A stretch of 64,000 bases of DNA. Source: Scylla paramamosain. Lineage: Eukaryota > Arthropoda > Malacostraca > Decapoda > Portunidae. The stretch is from contig NC_087151.1 of assembly GCF_035594125.1 (NCBI RefSeq), forward strand, positions 21,350,636 to 21,414,635. Reading direction: 5' to 3'. Positions 43,975-63,136 of the stretch are shown here, piece after piece. Both the position numbers and the translations under genes were made by a program. Each line of letters starts with the position of its first letter. Position 1 is the stretch's first letter. The notes beneath the pieces were generated by a model, which was not told the origin of the DNA, made no database searches, and was given only the letters and a program-made list of their open reading frames with translations.

Positions 43975-45090
43975 GTGCTTTCTAAGCATTTTAGCGTTTT
44001 GTTGCCTAAAACATTTAAAGACACTTTTCTGGTAACGTTTCCTTTCCCCATATAAAGTGAAATCACTTTATATGGGGTATATAGGTATTTTGGCGTTTTG
44101 GTACCTAACATTGTGAAAAATACCTAAATACACGCTTTTGGTAATGTTGATCAGTTTCTACATATGGATTGTTATTTACGCGTTTTAGGATATTAGTACC
44201 TGAGAAGCTCAAAAACAATAATACACGTTTCAGGTAATGTCGTTTTGTTTCACCATATAAACACACATTTTTGGTAATGTTATTCTGTTTCTCCACAATG
44301 GATGTTTAGTATGTATTTTAGCGATCTGATACATAAGAAGCTCAAAACCACTCAAAAGGCACGCTTTTCGTCATGTGCTTTTGTATTCCAATATAGAGTG
44401 CTTTCCATGCATTATAGTATTTTGATGCCTAACGAGCTCATAAACACTCTAAAGAAATGTTTCTTGTAATGTCATTTCATTTCCCCATACAGAGGGCTTT
44501 AAATGCACTTTGTCCCTTTGGTACCTAACAATGTGAAAAAAAGAATAATTCAAAATAAGGGTTTTTGATAATGTAGTTTTGTTTCACCATATAGGGTACT
44601 ATTAACACATTTTAGAGTTTTGGTAGTTAAATAGCTCAAAACACACGTTTCTCGTAATGCACTTTTGTTTTTCCATAAGGAGTGTTTTGCATCCATTTTG
44701 TCGTTTTGATACAAAACAACGTAAAGAATAAATAAATAAATAAAAAAGATATATTTGTCAATGTTGTTCTTTTCTAGTAAATAGAAAGTGCTATTCACGC
44801 GTTTTACCATTTTGGTACCTAAGAAATTCAGAAACACTTGTAATACATGTTTCTTGTAATATCGTATCGTTTCCCATACAGTGTATTTTTCATGCATTTT
44901 GCCGTTTTTGTTGTAGGTAAGAATCTCAAAAAGTCGTTTTTGGTAATGTTATTCTGCTTCGCAATATTTTTTTTTTTTTTTTGGCATTCGATTTAGCGTT
45001 TCAGTACGCAAAAAGCTCACAAACACTGAAAAGACACGTTTTTGGCAGTATTGTTTTGTATTCCAATATAAAATAGATTCCATCCTTTTT
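43975..45090 (+). repeat. 96-bp satellite, block 6 (end of the + oriented array)
   Basis: Last A-E monomers before the central microsatellite zone. The final recognisable monomer runs into (TAA)n after CCATCCTTTTT. Confidence 0.9.
44046..44077. repeat. Perfect 15-bp-arm palindrome in the satellite
   Basis: CCCCATATAAAGTGA at 44046-44060 is followed after AA by its exact reverse complement at 44063-44077. The normal monomer has only the first arm. Confidence 0.9.
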
Positions 45091-45991
<901 letters not shown>

Positions 45992-46000
45992 AAAACTCAC

Positions 46001-46207
46001 CCTCATTATTGATTATGGGACCTCGAGACACACAGAGTACGGCACACTTCCTGCCGAGCAGTGCTCGCCACGGGGGCACGAAGAAGGGTCATTCAAGCCA
46101 CATTCCCTGAAATAACGGGCGCAATACATGTCACGATTCAGTAGGGGACAGTTCCTCCTGCAACCAGTTATAAGAAACAGTCGTTTGTCGTTATAATTAA
46201 TTTTCAT
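46001..46207 (-). CDS. Cysteine-rich exon candidate (unrecognised)
   Basis: A 64-codon minus-strand frame ends at TAA 46013-46015. Its last 50 residues hold seven cysteines: CRRNC, then MYCARYFREC, SSCPRGEHC and VC near the end. A pyrimidine-containing acceptor, GGTTGCAG, would start an exon at 46157, and a GTGAGT donor lies at 45995-46000, after the stop. Only one frame is open from that acceptor, and it stops before the donor, so this would be a last coding exon, or a false one. The stretch is unique and richer in G and C than its surroundings. The cysteine spacing suggests a secreted disulphide-rich domain, but I do not recognise a family, and no other exon was found. Confidence 0.25.
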
Positions 46208-46227
46208 GTTCTTTCATGCTTGTTATG

Positions 46228-46298
46228 TTATTACTATTATTATTATTATTATCATCATTATTATTATTATTATTATTATCATTATTATTATTATTATA

Positions 46299-46366
<68 letters not shown>

Positions 46367-46443
46367 CATTATTAGTAGTAGTAGTAGTAGTAGTATTGTT
46401 GTTGTTCCTCTTGTTATTATTGTTATTATTATTATTATTATTA
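46228..46443. repeat. Compound (ATT)n-(AGT)n-(GTT)n microsatellite
   Basis: ATT units with ATC interruptions, then AGT and GTT units, then ATT again. It is roughly the reverse complement type of the (TAA)n array at 45091. Confidence 0.95.
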
Positions 46444-46722
46444 TAGTTGTAATAACGATAATAATAATTTTAAATTACAATTTTAGTATAGTACATTATC
46501 GGCATTATTATTGTCATTATCATCATTAATATGTGTGTGTGTGTGTGTGTGCTATTTGATACGGATGATTTGATAATCGTTTCATTGCAAGAATTGTGTT
46601 GTGTTTCCAGTTTTTTTTTTCTTTTTACTCATGTTGTTATTGTCATTTTAAGTTTGTTGTTGTTTTCTTCGTTAACTAAGTTTTATCATTGATGATGAAA
46701 ATGTAGTTGCTAATGATGACGT
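46444..46722. other. AT-rich stretch with a short (GT)n
   Basis: Contains (TG)10 at 46532-46551 and no frame of note. Nothing else recognised. Confidence 0.6.
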
Positions 46723-46846
46723 TCTTTGTTGATACTATTATTGTTGTTGTTGTTGTCGTTGTTGTTGTTATTGTTGTTGTTGTTGTCGTTGTTGTTGTTG
46801 TTGTCGTCGTCGTTGTTGTTGTTTTTGTTGTTGATGTCGTTGATGT
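46723..46846. repeat. (GTT)n/(GTC) microsatellite
   Basis: GTT units with GTC and GAT interruptions lead into a T-rich tract next to LINE copy 5. Confidence 0.93.
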
Positions 46847-47404
46847 TGTTTTTTTGTTTTATTTTGTTTTCTTTTTTTTTAAGTAAGAGTGACACTGGTC
46901 AAGGGCAATCAAAAATTCGAAAAAGGCCCACTTGAGTGCCAGTTCCCAAACCGAGGTCAAAAAGAATCATCCAAAATTGGAGGAGAGTGTCTTAAAGCCT
47001 ACTTTGAAAGAGTTCAAGTCATAGGAGGAAGGAAATACATAAGCAGGCAGAAAGTCTCAGTGATGAATGACTGAGAATACTGGTAATCTTGCATTAGAGA
47101 GATGGACAGAATAGGGGTGAGAGAAAGTATAAAGTTTTGAACAGCAAGGACGCGGGAGGAGAGGAGGCATGCAGTCAGTAAGATCTTAATAGCATTTAGC
47201 GTGAAAATAGCATTAGAAGATATCAAGATATGCAACATTGCAGCGATAAGAGAAGGGCTGAAGACAATCAGTTAGAGAAATTGATAGGACGAAAAACTTT
47301 TTATTTCACCCTGTCTAATAGAGCGGTATGAGTGGAACCTATACATGGTTGGAACTTCTTACATGGATTGATAATGGCCCTCTATATGTACATGGTCAGC
47401 AGCT

Positions 47405-47903
<499 letters not shown>

Positions 47904-50900
47904 GGGGTGAGAAAAACTGGCGGGGACGACTCTGAATGCCTAACTTCATATAAGCTGTTTTAGCTAGAGAAGAGATGTGAAGTTTCCAGCTTAGATTATT
48001 AATGAAAGACAGACAGAGGAAGTTAAATGTAGCAGCAGGGGACAGCTGAGTGTCAATAAAAAAGAGGGGATAGTTATCTGGAACGCTCTGTTAAGTTGAT
48101 ATATGAAGGAATTGAGTTTTTCAGGCATTACTCTACCCCAAACAGAAATTTTAAAGAAATTAGAAGTCTGGCGTAGTGTGGCTTCCCGACGTGAGCTGTT
48201 TAGCTTCTAAAGGGTTTAACATCTACGAAAATACGTAGGAAAGTGCATAGTGGTATCAGCGTAGAAGTGGATAGGACAAGAATTTTGTCTTAGATCATTA
48301 ATGAATAATAGGAACACCACTGTTAATACGTAGACTTAGGAGAAGAATAGTCTCCGCCTACAACAGCAACAATAAAACGGACAGAAAGGATATTTGAGGT
48401 GAAATTATAGAGAAAAGAATAGAAGGTAAGTAGGTAGGAAGGTAGTTTGGAAATTAAAGATCGTGCCATATTCTGTCAAAACCTTTTTGATATTTCTTAG
48501 GCAACAGCAAAAGTTTCACAAAATCCTTAAAAGAAGATGACCAAGACACAGTAAGGATGGCCAGTAGAGCGGCCATGACTGAACCCATACTGGCGATCAC
48601 ATGTATGGTCGTGAAATGATAGATGTTTAAGAATCTTCCTATTCAGGATATATTAAAAACTTCAGAGGGGCAGGAAATTAAAGCAATAGTGCAGTAGTTT
48701 AAGAGGTTAGAGCAGACACCCTTTTTACACTCTATTCTCGAACGTTAAAGACAACAGCCTCGCATGCAAAACACCGCTAAATAGAAACAGAAAAACATCC
48801 AAAATATGTATTTGAGTGTTTTTGAGCGTGTTAGATACCAAAACATCAAAATGCATTCTTAGCACCCTATATTGGGTAATGAAACAACATACCAGAAACG
48901 TGTCATTTGCGTGTTATTAGGCATATTACGCACAAAACTATATAAATATATAAATAAATAAATAAACATGGGAAAAAAAACCTATTTAAGAAAGTTAAAC
49001 AATATTACAAAAATTGTGTCACTTTAATGTTTCTGAGCTTCTAACAAACCAAATCTATAAAATGCATATGAAACACCCTTTATGAAGCAACAGATCAACA
49101 ATACCAAAAACGTGTGTTTTGAGCATTTTGCAGTTTACTAGGTAATAAAACAAAGTGGTTATTATTTGGAAATTAAATGATATTATGACAAACGTGTCTT
49201 ATGAGTGTTTTTGGATTCTTAAGTGCTTAACGCAAAAACAGATTAATATAACTTTATATTGAAAAACAGAACATCATTAACAAAAACGTGTATTTTGAGT
49301 CTTATTCACCATATTAGGTGCCAAAACGCTAAAATATATAAAATGACAATATATGAAGAAACAACTACATTACTAAAATCCTGTATTATGACTTTTTAAA
49401 CTTGTGAGGAAGCAAAACGTGAAACTGCATACAAAGTACACTATATTGGAAAATTAAACAACATTAACAAAAAACGGAGCTTTTGACTGTTTTCAATTTA
49501 CGTAATAAAACAATAAAACGCATGCAAATCACCTTTTATGTAGAAACATAAATTATTTGAAAATAGTGTCTTTTGAGTATTTTTTAGCTTTTTAGGTTCC
49601 AAAATGTCAAAATGCATACAAAGCACCTTATATGGGACAATGCTATAACATTATCAGAAATGTGTCATTTGCGCGTTTTTTTAGTATATTAGGAACCAAA
49701 ACGTTGGAAAGCATGTAAAAAAATCCTATAAAGGAAAAAAAATGGTATTACCAAAATCGTGTCTTATTAGTGTTTTTCAGCTTCTAATCTACCCAAACTC
49801 AAAAAAAGTATACAAAACACCTTTTCTTGAGCAAGAGAACAACATTACCAAAAAAGTGTGTTTTGAGCACTATTTTTTTTCAGTTTATTAGGTACCAAAA
49901 CTCTAAAACACATCAAAAGTAGCCAATATAGGGAAAATGAAATATATCACCACAAACATGCCTTATGAGTGTTTAAAGATTCTGAGGGGCTGAAGCGCCA
50001 AAACATATTAATATTATTATTTTTATTTAATATTAATTGTTAGTAATATTAAACATCATCACCAAAAACGTGTATTATAAGTGTGATTCACCATATTAGG
50101 TACCAAAATATCAAAATACATACAAAGAACCCTATCTAAAGAAATAGAAAAACTTCAAAAACATTTTTTTTTTTTTTTTTGCAGTATGCTAGGTACCAAA
50201 ATGCCAAAACACATGGAAATTAGCCAATATAGGAAAACGAAACGATAAAAATCACAAACATGTATTATGAGAGCTTAAAATGTTCTTAGGTATCAAAATG
50301 CTGAAACACGTGAATAGTACTCTATATTCAGAAACAACAATTTTACAGAAAAAAAAAAAAAAATGTGTATTGTGAGTCTTTCTCACCCCATTAGACATCA
50401 AAACGCTAAAATGCATAAAAAAAAAAAAAAAAACTTGTTTGGAAGAAAATAACTCTTTTACCAAAATCCTGTTTTTGAACTTGTTAAGTACCAAAACGTC
50501 AAAGTGCATGCAAAGCAAACTATATATGGAAAAAAAAAAAAACATCCCCATAAACGCAGCTTTTGAGTGCTTTTACGTACCAAAACGTTAAAACATATTC
50601 AAAACACCCGTTACTAAGAATGAAAAAGAACATCATCATAAAATGTATTTTGAGTATTTTTTAGGTTGTTACATACCAAAACGCCAAAATGCATGCAAAA
50701 CACCCTATATAGGGTAATGAAACGACAATACAAGAAACGTTTCTTTTGCGTGTTTTTCATCATATTAGTCACTCAAACGGTAAAAAGCATAGAAAACTAC
50801 CTCTATGAGAAATCTAAAAAAAAATCGTGTCGTTTGAGTGTTTTCATCATCTTACATAACATCTTATCTTACATAACAAAACTTTGAAAAGCTCTAAAAC

Positions 50901-53900
50901 TCGTTCTGTAGAAGCAGAAAAGAATTATTAAAACGTGCGTTTTAGGTGCAAAGCAGCCTATACGGGGAAACTAATCGATATTACCACAAACATGTCTTAT
51001 GAGTATTTAAGGTTCTTATAAGGTGAAACGCTAAAGCATATGAATATTACTGTATATTGAGGCAACATAACTTCATTATCAAAAAACGTGTATTGTGAGT
51101 GTCATTACCCATGTTAAATACCAAAACGTCATATAACAGTTTCTGGAGAAACAGAGCATTTAAAAAAAACGTGTTTTAGGTATTTTTTAGTTTGTTAGGT
51201 ACCAAATTACCAAACACATGCAACGTAGCCTGTATAGTGAAACGTAACGATATAATCACAAACGTGTATTATAAGTGTTTTTTTTTTTTTTTTATGTTCT
51301 AAGGTATCAAAACACTAAAACACGTGAATTGCCCTCTATAGTGAGAAACAGTACAACTTTAACAAAAACGTGTATTGAGTTCTATTCACCATATTAGGTA
51401 CCAAAAACGACAAAATATATGCAATGAAATATATATGAAGAAACACTTTTACATTACCAAAAATCTATATTAAGACTGAAATTGTTACATATCAAAACGC
51501 ATCAGAGCATTTAAAGCACACTATAATAGAAAAGAATACATTACCAAAAACCTAACTCATGGTTTTTTTTTTTTCAGCTTCTTAAGAACCAAAACGGTAA
51601 AAAGCATGCAAAACACCCATTATACAGAAACAAAACAAATTCTTGAAAAAAGTGTATTTTGAGTGTTTTTTGAGCTTGTTAGGTACCAGAACGCCAAAAT
51701 GTAAGCAAAGCATCCTATGTAGGGTAATAAAACGCTTTTACCAAAAACGTGTCATTTGCGTGTTTTTGAGCATATAGAACACAAAATTGCTAAAAATCAT
51801 GGAAAACATCCAATATAGGAACCCTGTAAACAATATTACTAAAATCATGACTTTTGTGTTTTTGAGCTTCTTCCGTACCAAAATTCTAAAAATGCATACA
51901 AAACGCTCTTTGAAGAGGAAAATAACATTACCAGAAACGTGTGTTTTAGTGTTTTTTTTTTTTTCAGTTCATTAGGTGACAAAACGCCTAAACATATGCT
52001 AGTATGGGGAAACTAAAAAATATTACCGGAAACGTGTCTTATGAGTGCTTTTTTTAAGGTTCATAGGTGCTGAATCCCTAAAACATATGAATGTTTCTCT
52101 ATCTTAAAAAGACGTGTATTATGAGAGTGTTCCATCATGTTAAGTATCAAAACACAAAAATACATAAAAAGAACCTTTTCTAGAGATAGAGAACAACATT
52201 TCTAAAAACGTGTGTTTAAAGTGTTATTTATTTGCTACCAAACCCCAAAACACATGTAAAGTACCCGAAAGAGGGAAACGAAACGATATAATCAAAAACG
52301 TAAATTATGAGTGTTTTTGATGTTCTTACCATCAGAATGCTAAAACACTTGAATAGTAACCTATATAAAAAAAAAATACAAAAAACATGTATTGTCTTAT
52401 TTGCCATGTTAGGTACCAAAAGGCCAATACACATACAAAGAACCGTTTATTAAAAAAAAAATATATATATTTTCAAAAACCTGTATCATGCAAACCACAC
52501 TATTTCGGAAAATAAAATCACTAAAAACATGGCTCTTTTTTTCACCTTCCTAAGTACCAAAACGGTAAAACGCATGTAAAACACCTATTATGGAAAAAAA
52601 GAACATCAAAAAAGTTTATTTTGAATTCTTTTTTCTTTATCTTGCTAGATACAAAAACTCCAAACAACATTTAAAGCACATTATTTCGGAAAAGAAAACA
52701 TTACCAAAAAACGCGGCTTTTAAACTATTTTTTTGCTTATAACGTACGAAAACGCTAAAATGCACGTAAAACACCCTTTATGGAAAAAAAGAATTTCATC
52801 AAAAATGTGTGTTTTTTTTTTTAGGTAATAAAACGCCAAAATGCATGCAAAGCATGCATTATGGGTAATTAAATGACATTACCAGAAACGTGTCGTCTCC
52901 GTGTTTTTCAGAATAGTAGGCAGCAAACCGCTAAGAATCATGAACACCATATATTAGAAAACTAAACAACAATATCAGAATCTTGTCTTTTGAGTGTTAT
53001 TGGACTTCTTACGTACCAAAACTCTAAGATACATGAAAACATCCTTACTGAAGGAACAAAAGGACATTATCAAAAACGTGTATTTTGAGTGTTTTTTTGA
53101 GTTTATTAGGTAGCAAAGCGCCATGGAAATATTGTAACATGGCAATTAGCCAATCTGGGGATCTTATGAATGTTTTTAAAGTTCTTTGGTGCTGAAATAC
53201 TAAAAGATATGAATAATACTCAGTATTGGAAAAAAAAATAAATAAATAAATGAAAAATATGTCTATTATAAATGTGATTCACCGTGTTACGCATCGAAAC
53301 GCCAAAATGCATACAATGAACACCTAATGGAGAGAAACATGAGAATATTTCCAAAAACGTTTTTTTTTTTTTCACTTTGTTGGGTACAAAAACGCCAAAA
53401 CACAGGCAAAGTAGCCAATATAAAGAAAAGAAACGACATAGTCACCAACCTGTATAATTTATTTATTTTTTTACATTTTTTTTATTTTATTTATTTATTT
53501 TTATTTATTTATTTATTTACTTTTATTAATTTATTTATTTTTGTTAAATATCAAAACGCTAAAACACGAAAATAGTCCTCTATATTGAGGAACAAAACAA
53601 AATCAAGAAAAACATTCATTATGAATATTATTCACCTTGTTAGTTACGAAATCTGCAAAATGCATACAAAGAATCCTTTATTAAGAAACACATCCACATT
53701 ACTAAACACCAGCATTATGACTGTTTTTTTTTTACTTGTTAGATAACAAAGCGCCAAAGCGCTTGCAAAGCATATTATATTGGAAAAGAAGACAACATTG
53801 TAAAAAACGTGGTTTCTGAATTTTCTTCAGCTTTTACGTAGCAAAATGCTAAAAGGCATGAAGAATACCCCTCATGGAGAAACAGAATAGCTTCACAAAT

Positions 53901-53959
53901 AAACTGTTTATTGAGTGTTTTTGGGCTTCTTATGTACCAAAACATATTACTAAAAGCGT

Positions 53960-54760
53960 GCATTATGAGTCTCATTGACTATTTTAGGTACAAAAACGCC
54001 AAAATTTATACAAAAAACGTTTTCTGGAGAAACAGATAATTTTCATTAATTTATGTTTTAAGTGTTTTATAGTTTGTTAGGTCCAAGAACGCAAAAACTC
54101 ATGTAAAGTAACCAACATAATAAAACGAAACGATACATTTAAAGCACTTTATATGGGGCGATGAAACGCCATTATCAGAAGTGTGTCATTTGCCTGTTTT
54201 GAGCATATTGGGCTTCAAAACGCTAAAAAAAAGCATGGAAAACACCTGATATGGTAAAACTAACATCATTATGATAATCGTATCTTTTGAGTGCTTTTGA
54301 GCTTCTTACATACTAAAACTCTAAAATGCATGAAAACTCCCTTTCCGGAGGGACAGAACAATATTGTTAAAAAATGAGTGTTTTAAATATTTTTCAATTC
54401 ATTATATACCAAAACGCCTCAACATTTGTAAATTAAGCCGTTATGAGGAAACTAAACGGTATTTCCACAAGCATGTTTTATGAGGGTTCTTTATGAGGTT
54501 CTTAGGTGCTGAGACGCTAAAACAAATAAGTATTACTCTATATTGAAAAGCAAATCATTATTACTAAAAGCGTGTGTTATGAGTCCCATTGACTATTTTG
54601 GGTACAAAAACGCCAAAATGTATACAAAAAACATTTTCTGGGGAAACAGATTATTTCCAATAATGTATGTTTTAAATGTTTTATAGTTTGTTAGGTCCAA
54701 GAACGCAAAAACTCATGTAAAGTAACCAACATAATAAAACGAAACGATATAATCATAAAC
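53960..54760. repeat. Recent local duplication in the reverse array
   Basis: About 190 bp at 53960-54133 and 54568-54760 are nearly identical, including TTAGGTCCAAGAACGC and AGTAACCAACATAATA, which occur nowhere else in the window. The offset is about 608 bp. This explains the longer HOR step ending at 54504. Confidence 0.85.
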
Positions 54761-55369
54761 GGGCGTTATGAGTGTTTTTGTTTTTCTTAGGTATCAGGTA
54801 AACACGTAAATATTGAGGAAAAGTGCAAGATTACCAAAAACGTGTATTATGAGACTTATTCACCATTTTAAATATCAAAACGCCAAAAGGCATATAAAAA
54901 TACTTATATGAAAAAACACAACTATATTACCAAAAATCTGTATTATAAATGATATTGATCTTCTTAAGTATCAAAATGCTAAATACCATGCAAAGCACAC
55001 CATACTGGAAAAGAAAACAACATTACCCAAAAACTTTTCTTGTGAGTGTTTTTCAATACGCTAAAACAGATGGAAAGTATTCTTTATAGAGAAAGAGAAG
55101 AACTTCATCAAAAAAGAGTATTTTTGAGACACATGAAAAGTAGCCAGCATAGGAAAACGAAAACATAATCATAAACGTGAATTATGAGTGTTTTTAATGT
55201 TCTAAGCTATCAGAACGCTAAAACACGTAAATAGTACTCTATATTGAGGAAGAGAACATAACCAAAAACGTGTATTATGAGCCTTATACACCATGTTAGG
55301 TACCAAAACGCCAAAATGCTTACCAAGAAAATCCATATGAAAAACCACAACCACAATATCAAACACCTG

Positions 55370-55542
<173 letters not shown>

Positions 55543-56591
55543 TTTTCCTTACTTTTGAGGTACCAATATGGCAAAGTGCATAGAAAGCACACTATATTAG
55601 GAAGAAAAAAAAACTTTAAAAAGTGGCTTTTGTGTGTTTTTATCTTCTTACGTTCCAAAACGGTAAAAAGCATGCAAAACACAATTTATGGAGAAACAAT
55701 AATTTCATAAAAAAGTTGATTTTGAGTGTTTTTGAGCATGTCATTAACCAGAACGCTTAGATGAATACAGAGAAACCTATATGAAGAAACAGAACAACAT
55801 TACCAAAATATTTTTTTTTTAACCTGTTGGATAGCAAAAGACCAAACTGCATTCATAGCACACTATATTGGAAAAGAAAACTGCATTACCAAATATGTTT
55901 CCTTTCAGAGTTTTCCAGCTTCTTACGTACCAAAACGCTAAAATGCATGCAAAACACCCTTAAAGAAGATTTTTTTTTTTTTTTAGTTTGTTAGGTAGCA
56001 AAACGCCTAAATGCATGCATGCAAAGCTCCTTATATAGGATAATGAAACGACATTACCAAAAACGGGTGATTTGCGTTTTTTTTTTTTTTTTTCAGGATA
56101 TCAGACACCAAAGCACACACACACACAAAAAAAAAAGAATAAATAAATAAATAAAGATATAAAAATAATATATTGAAAAACAAAACAATATTATTAAAAT
56201 TATGTCTTTTCAGTGTTTTTAAGCTTGTTACGTACCAAAACTCTGAAATGCATTCAAATTAATCTTTCTGTAGGAGCCTAACAACATTATCAAAAACGTG
56301 CGTTTTTAGTAATTCTGAGTTCATTATATACAAAAATTCCTATACAAATGCAATGATGGGAAACGAAAAGATATTACCACAAACCTGTCTTATGAGTGAT
56401 TTTAAGGTTCTTAGATGCTAAAACGTTGAAACAAATTAATAGATATTACACAATATTAAGAAATAGAACATAGTCATCAAAAACGTTTATTATGAGTGTG
56501 ATTCAACATTTATGATATCAGAATGATAAAAATGGATACAAACAACCCTTCCTAGAGAAACAGAACAACATTTCCAAAAACCTGTGTTTTA

Positions 56592-59330
56592 ATCCAAATC
56601 TTGATGTTGTTTTTATGTGCGCAGTGACTTAACCTGCTCTCGCGCCCACGCTATCGAATCTTCAGAGTTTTCTACTGTCTGGCTACGACTACAGAGTCAC
56701 TCTCAAACTAAATTTATCTGTGCTGAATTCCTCTCACTTATCTCCTCTGGCAATAAGAAAATTTTTTGCCTGCTTTATTTTCAAAGTGGAACACATTATT
56801 TCTTCCCTTTTACAGAGATCACCATTATTTGAGACTTCAGTGTTAACTCCAGCTTTGGCTTTCTTCTCACTTGACTGACCATCCTGGTGAAGTAGCCTTC
56901 AATTATGCTCCATGACCTAGTGTAATTGGTGCAACATCCTACCTGTATTCCTCGCCGTCCTCGAGATACGCCAGGTATTCTTGACATTTTCATTACCTCT
57001 AATCCTTCTGCTTATGCTGTTACCACCTCTTCTCAATTGGGCTTCTCCGATCACAATCTCATATCTGTATCTTGTCCTCTCGCTCCAATCCTTCTTTTGG
57101 ATCATCCTAAGCGGAGGTGCCTCTGGCGTTTTGCCTCTGTTAGTTGGAAGGACCTGAGGAGGTATTTTGCTGATTTTTCTTGGAAGGATTACTGCATCCG
57201 TGTCAGAGACCCGTATCTGTGTGCCGAGTGCATAACAGAGGAGATAGTGTCTGACATAGAGGCAGGCAAACATTCCTCACTCTTTTTCTCGACCTAAACC
57301 CTCCAAACCTTTGTTTAACACAGCCTGTTCTTATGCTGTATATAATTGAGAAGTGGCCCACAAAAAAGCACTTAAGCCTTCCAACACCATAATCTCATGA
57401 ACTTTATATGTCTGCCCGGAACCATTCCAAGTCTGTTCTCTAAGTAGCCAAAACTTCCTTCATTAAAAGAAAGTGTCAAAATCTTTCAAGATCTAAGTCC
57501 CCTCGTGACTTCTGGCATCTATCCAAAAACATCTCAATAACTTTGCTTCTTTTTTTTATCTCCTTTATTTCAAACAGATGGCACCATTGCTATCACATCT
57601 ATTTCTAAAACTGAACTCTTCGCTCAAACCTTTGCTATCCTGTCTCTCCTCCACCCTCTAACTACTTCTTTTAACCTATTAAAATTCTTCGTAATAAAGT
57701 TTCCCATGCCCTCGTTGGCCTAAAACCTCGGAAGGCTTATGAACATGATGGGGTCCCCCTTCTTCTACGAAACCGTGTCTCTCTGCTGGCACCTTGCCTA
57801 GTGAAACTCTTTCAACTCTGCCTCTCAATATCTACCTTTCCTTCTTGCTGGAAGTTTACTTACATTCAGCCTTTTCCTAAAAATGGTGGGCATTCTAATC
57901 CCTCAAACTACCGTCCTATTGCTTTAATTTCCTACCTATCTAAAGTTTTTGAATCTACCTTCAACAGGAAGATTATTAAACATATATCACTTGACAAACT
58001 TCTATCTAATCGCCAGTTTGGGTTCTGTCAAGGCCGCTCTACTGGTGATGTGGCTTTCCTTATTGAATCTCGGACATCCTCTTTGAAAGATTTTGGTAAA
58101 ACTTTTGCTGTTGCCTTATATATATTATTTTCTTTTTTAATAGAGTCTGGCCTAAAACTTTGATTTCCAAACTACCCACCTACAGCTTCTATTCTTCTCT
58201 CTGTATCTTCATCACAAGTTTCCTTTCTGACCTTTCTATTGCTCCTGTGGTAGACGGTCACTGTTCTTCTAAATCTATTAACAGAGGTGTTCCTAAGTGT
58301 ACTGTCCTGTCACCCACTGTCATCCCATTACTCATTAACGATCTTCTAAACCAAACATATTATCCTATCCAATCCAACGCTGATGATACCACCCTGTATT
58401 TTTCCACTTCTTTCTATAGACGTTCAACCCTTCCGGAAGTAAACAGTTCACGCAAGGATGCCTAACTTTCGATCTCTCTAAAATTTCTGATTAATTGTTT
58501 GCATTAATTGTTTAATGCCTTAAAAACTCAATTCCTCCACCAATCAACTCAACACAACCTTCCAGACAACTATCCTCTCTTGTATAAAGACAATCAATTG
58601 TTCATCCCTTCTACACTGAACATCTGTTTTTTTTTATTTATTTATTTTTTTTTTAACCTAAACTAGAAACTTCAAAACTCATCTCCAGCTAAAAACGCTT
58701 CATTGAAGTTAGGTGTTCTGAGACTTCTACGACAATATTTCTCATCCCCCCAGCTGCTAAGCCTATACAAGGTCCTTATCCGTCCATGCATGGAATATGC
58801 TTCACATGTTTGGGGGATTCCACTAATACGGCTATTTTAGACAGAGTGGAATCAAAAGATTTTCGTATCATCAACTCTCATCTAACTGACTGGCATCAGC
58901 TTCTTTCTCACCGACGCAATGTTAAATCTTTAGCTACGCTCTACCGCTATTTTAATGCTAACTGCTCTTCTGATCTTGCTAACTACATGCCTCCTCTCTG
59001 TCTGCGGCCTCTCTGCACAAGACTTTCTTCTTTCTCTCACCCCTATTCTGTCCACCTCTCTAATGCAAGAGTTAACCAGTATTCTCAATCATTAACTCCT
59101 TTCTCTGGTAAAGTTTGGAACTCCATGCCTGATTATGTGTTTCCACCTTCCTATAAATTGAATTCCTTCAAGACACTTATCATTTAAGACACTTATGCAT
59201 TTTTGACTGCCGCTTCGGAACCTGTTCAGGGACCATTGTCTCAGCGGGTTATTTATTTATTTTTTTATTTATTTTGTATATATTTTTTTGTTGGTGGGTG
59301 ATTTTTATTGCCCTTGGCCTGTGTCCCTAA
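56592..59330 (+). mobile_element. LINE copy 6, 5'-truncated
   Basis: It begins within the endonuclease (ATCCAAATCTTGATGTTG) and ends at the family 3' end (TTGCCCTTGGCCTGTGTCCCT), after which reversed satellite resumes. This is ordinary 5' truncation. It keeps the GGCCGCTCT form at the palindrome site near 58040. Confidence 0.9.
56617..59187 (+). pseudogene. LINE polyprotein remnants, copy 6 (heavily broken)
   Basis: Family blocks survive in separate frames. These are endonuclease at 56617-56832 (SRAHAIESSEFST) and its C-terminal part at 56926-57297 ([14 protein letters not shown]); reverse transcriptase N-terminal part at 57801-58163 ([27 protein letters not shown]); motif B/C region at 58160-58465 (NRGVPKCTVLSP, with PQGS lost, and NADD instead of YADD at 58376-58387); and the C-terminal part at 58786-59187. 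The reading frame between 57300 and 57800 is unreadable. Several catalytic positions are changed, so this is an old, inactive copy. Confidence 0.87.
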
Positions 59331-63135
<3,805 letters not shown>

Positions 63136-63136
<1 letters not shown>

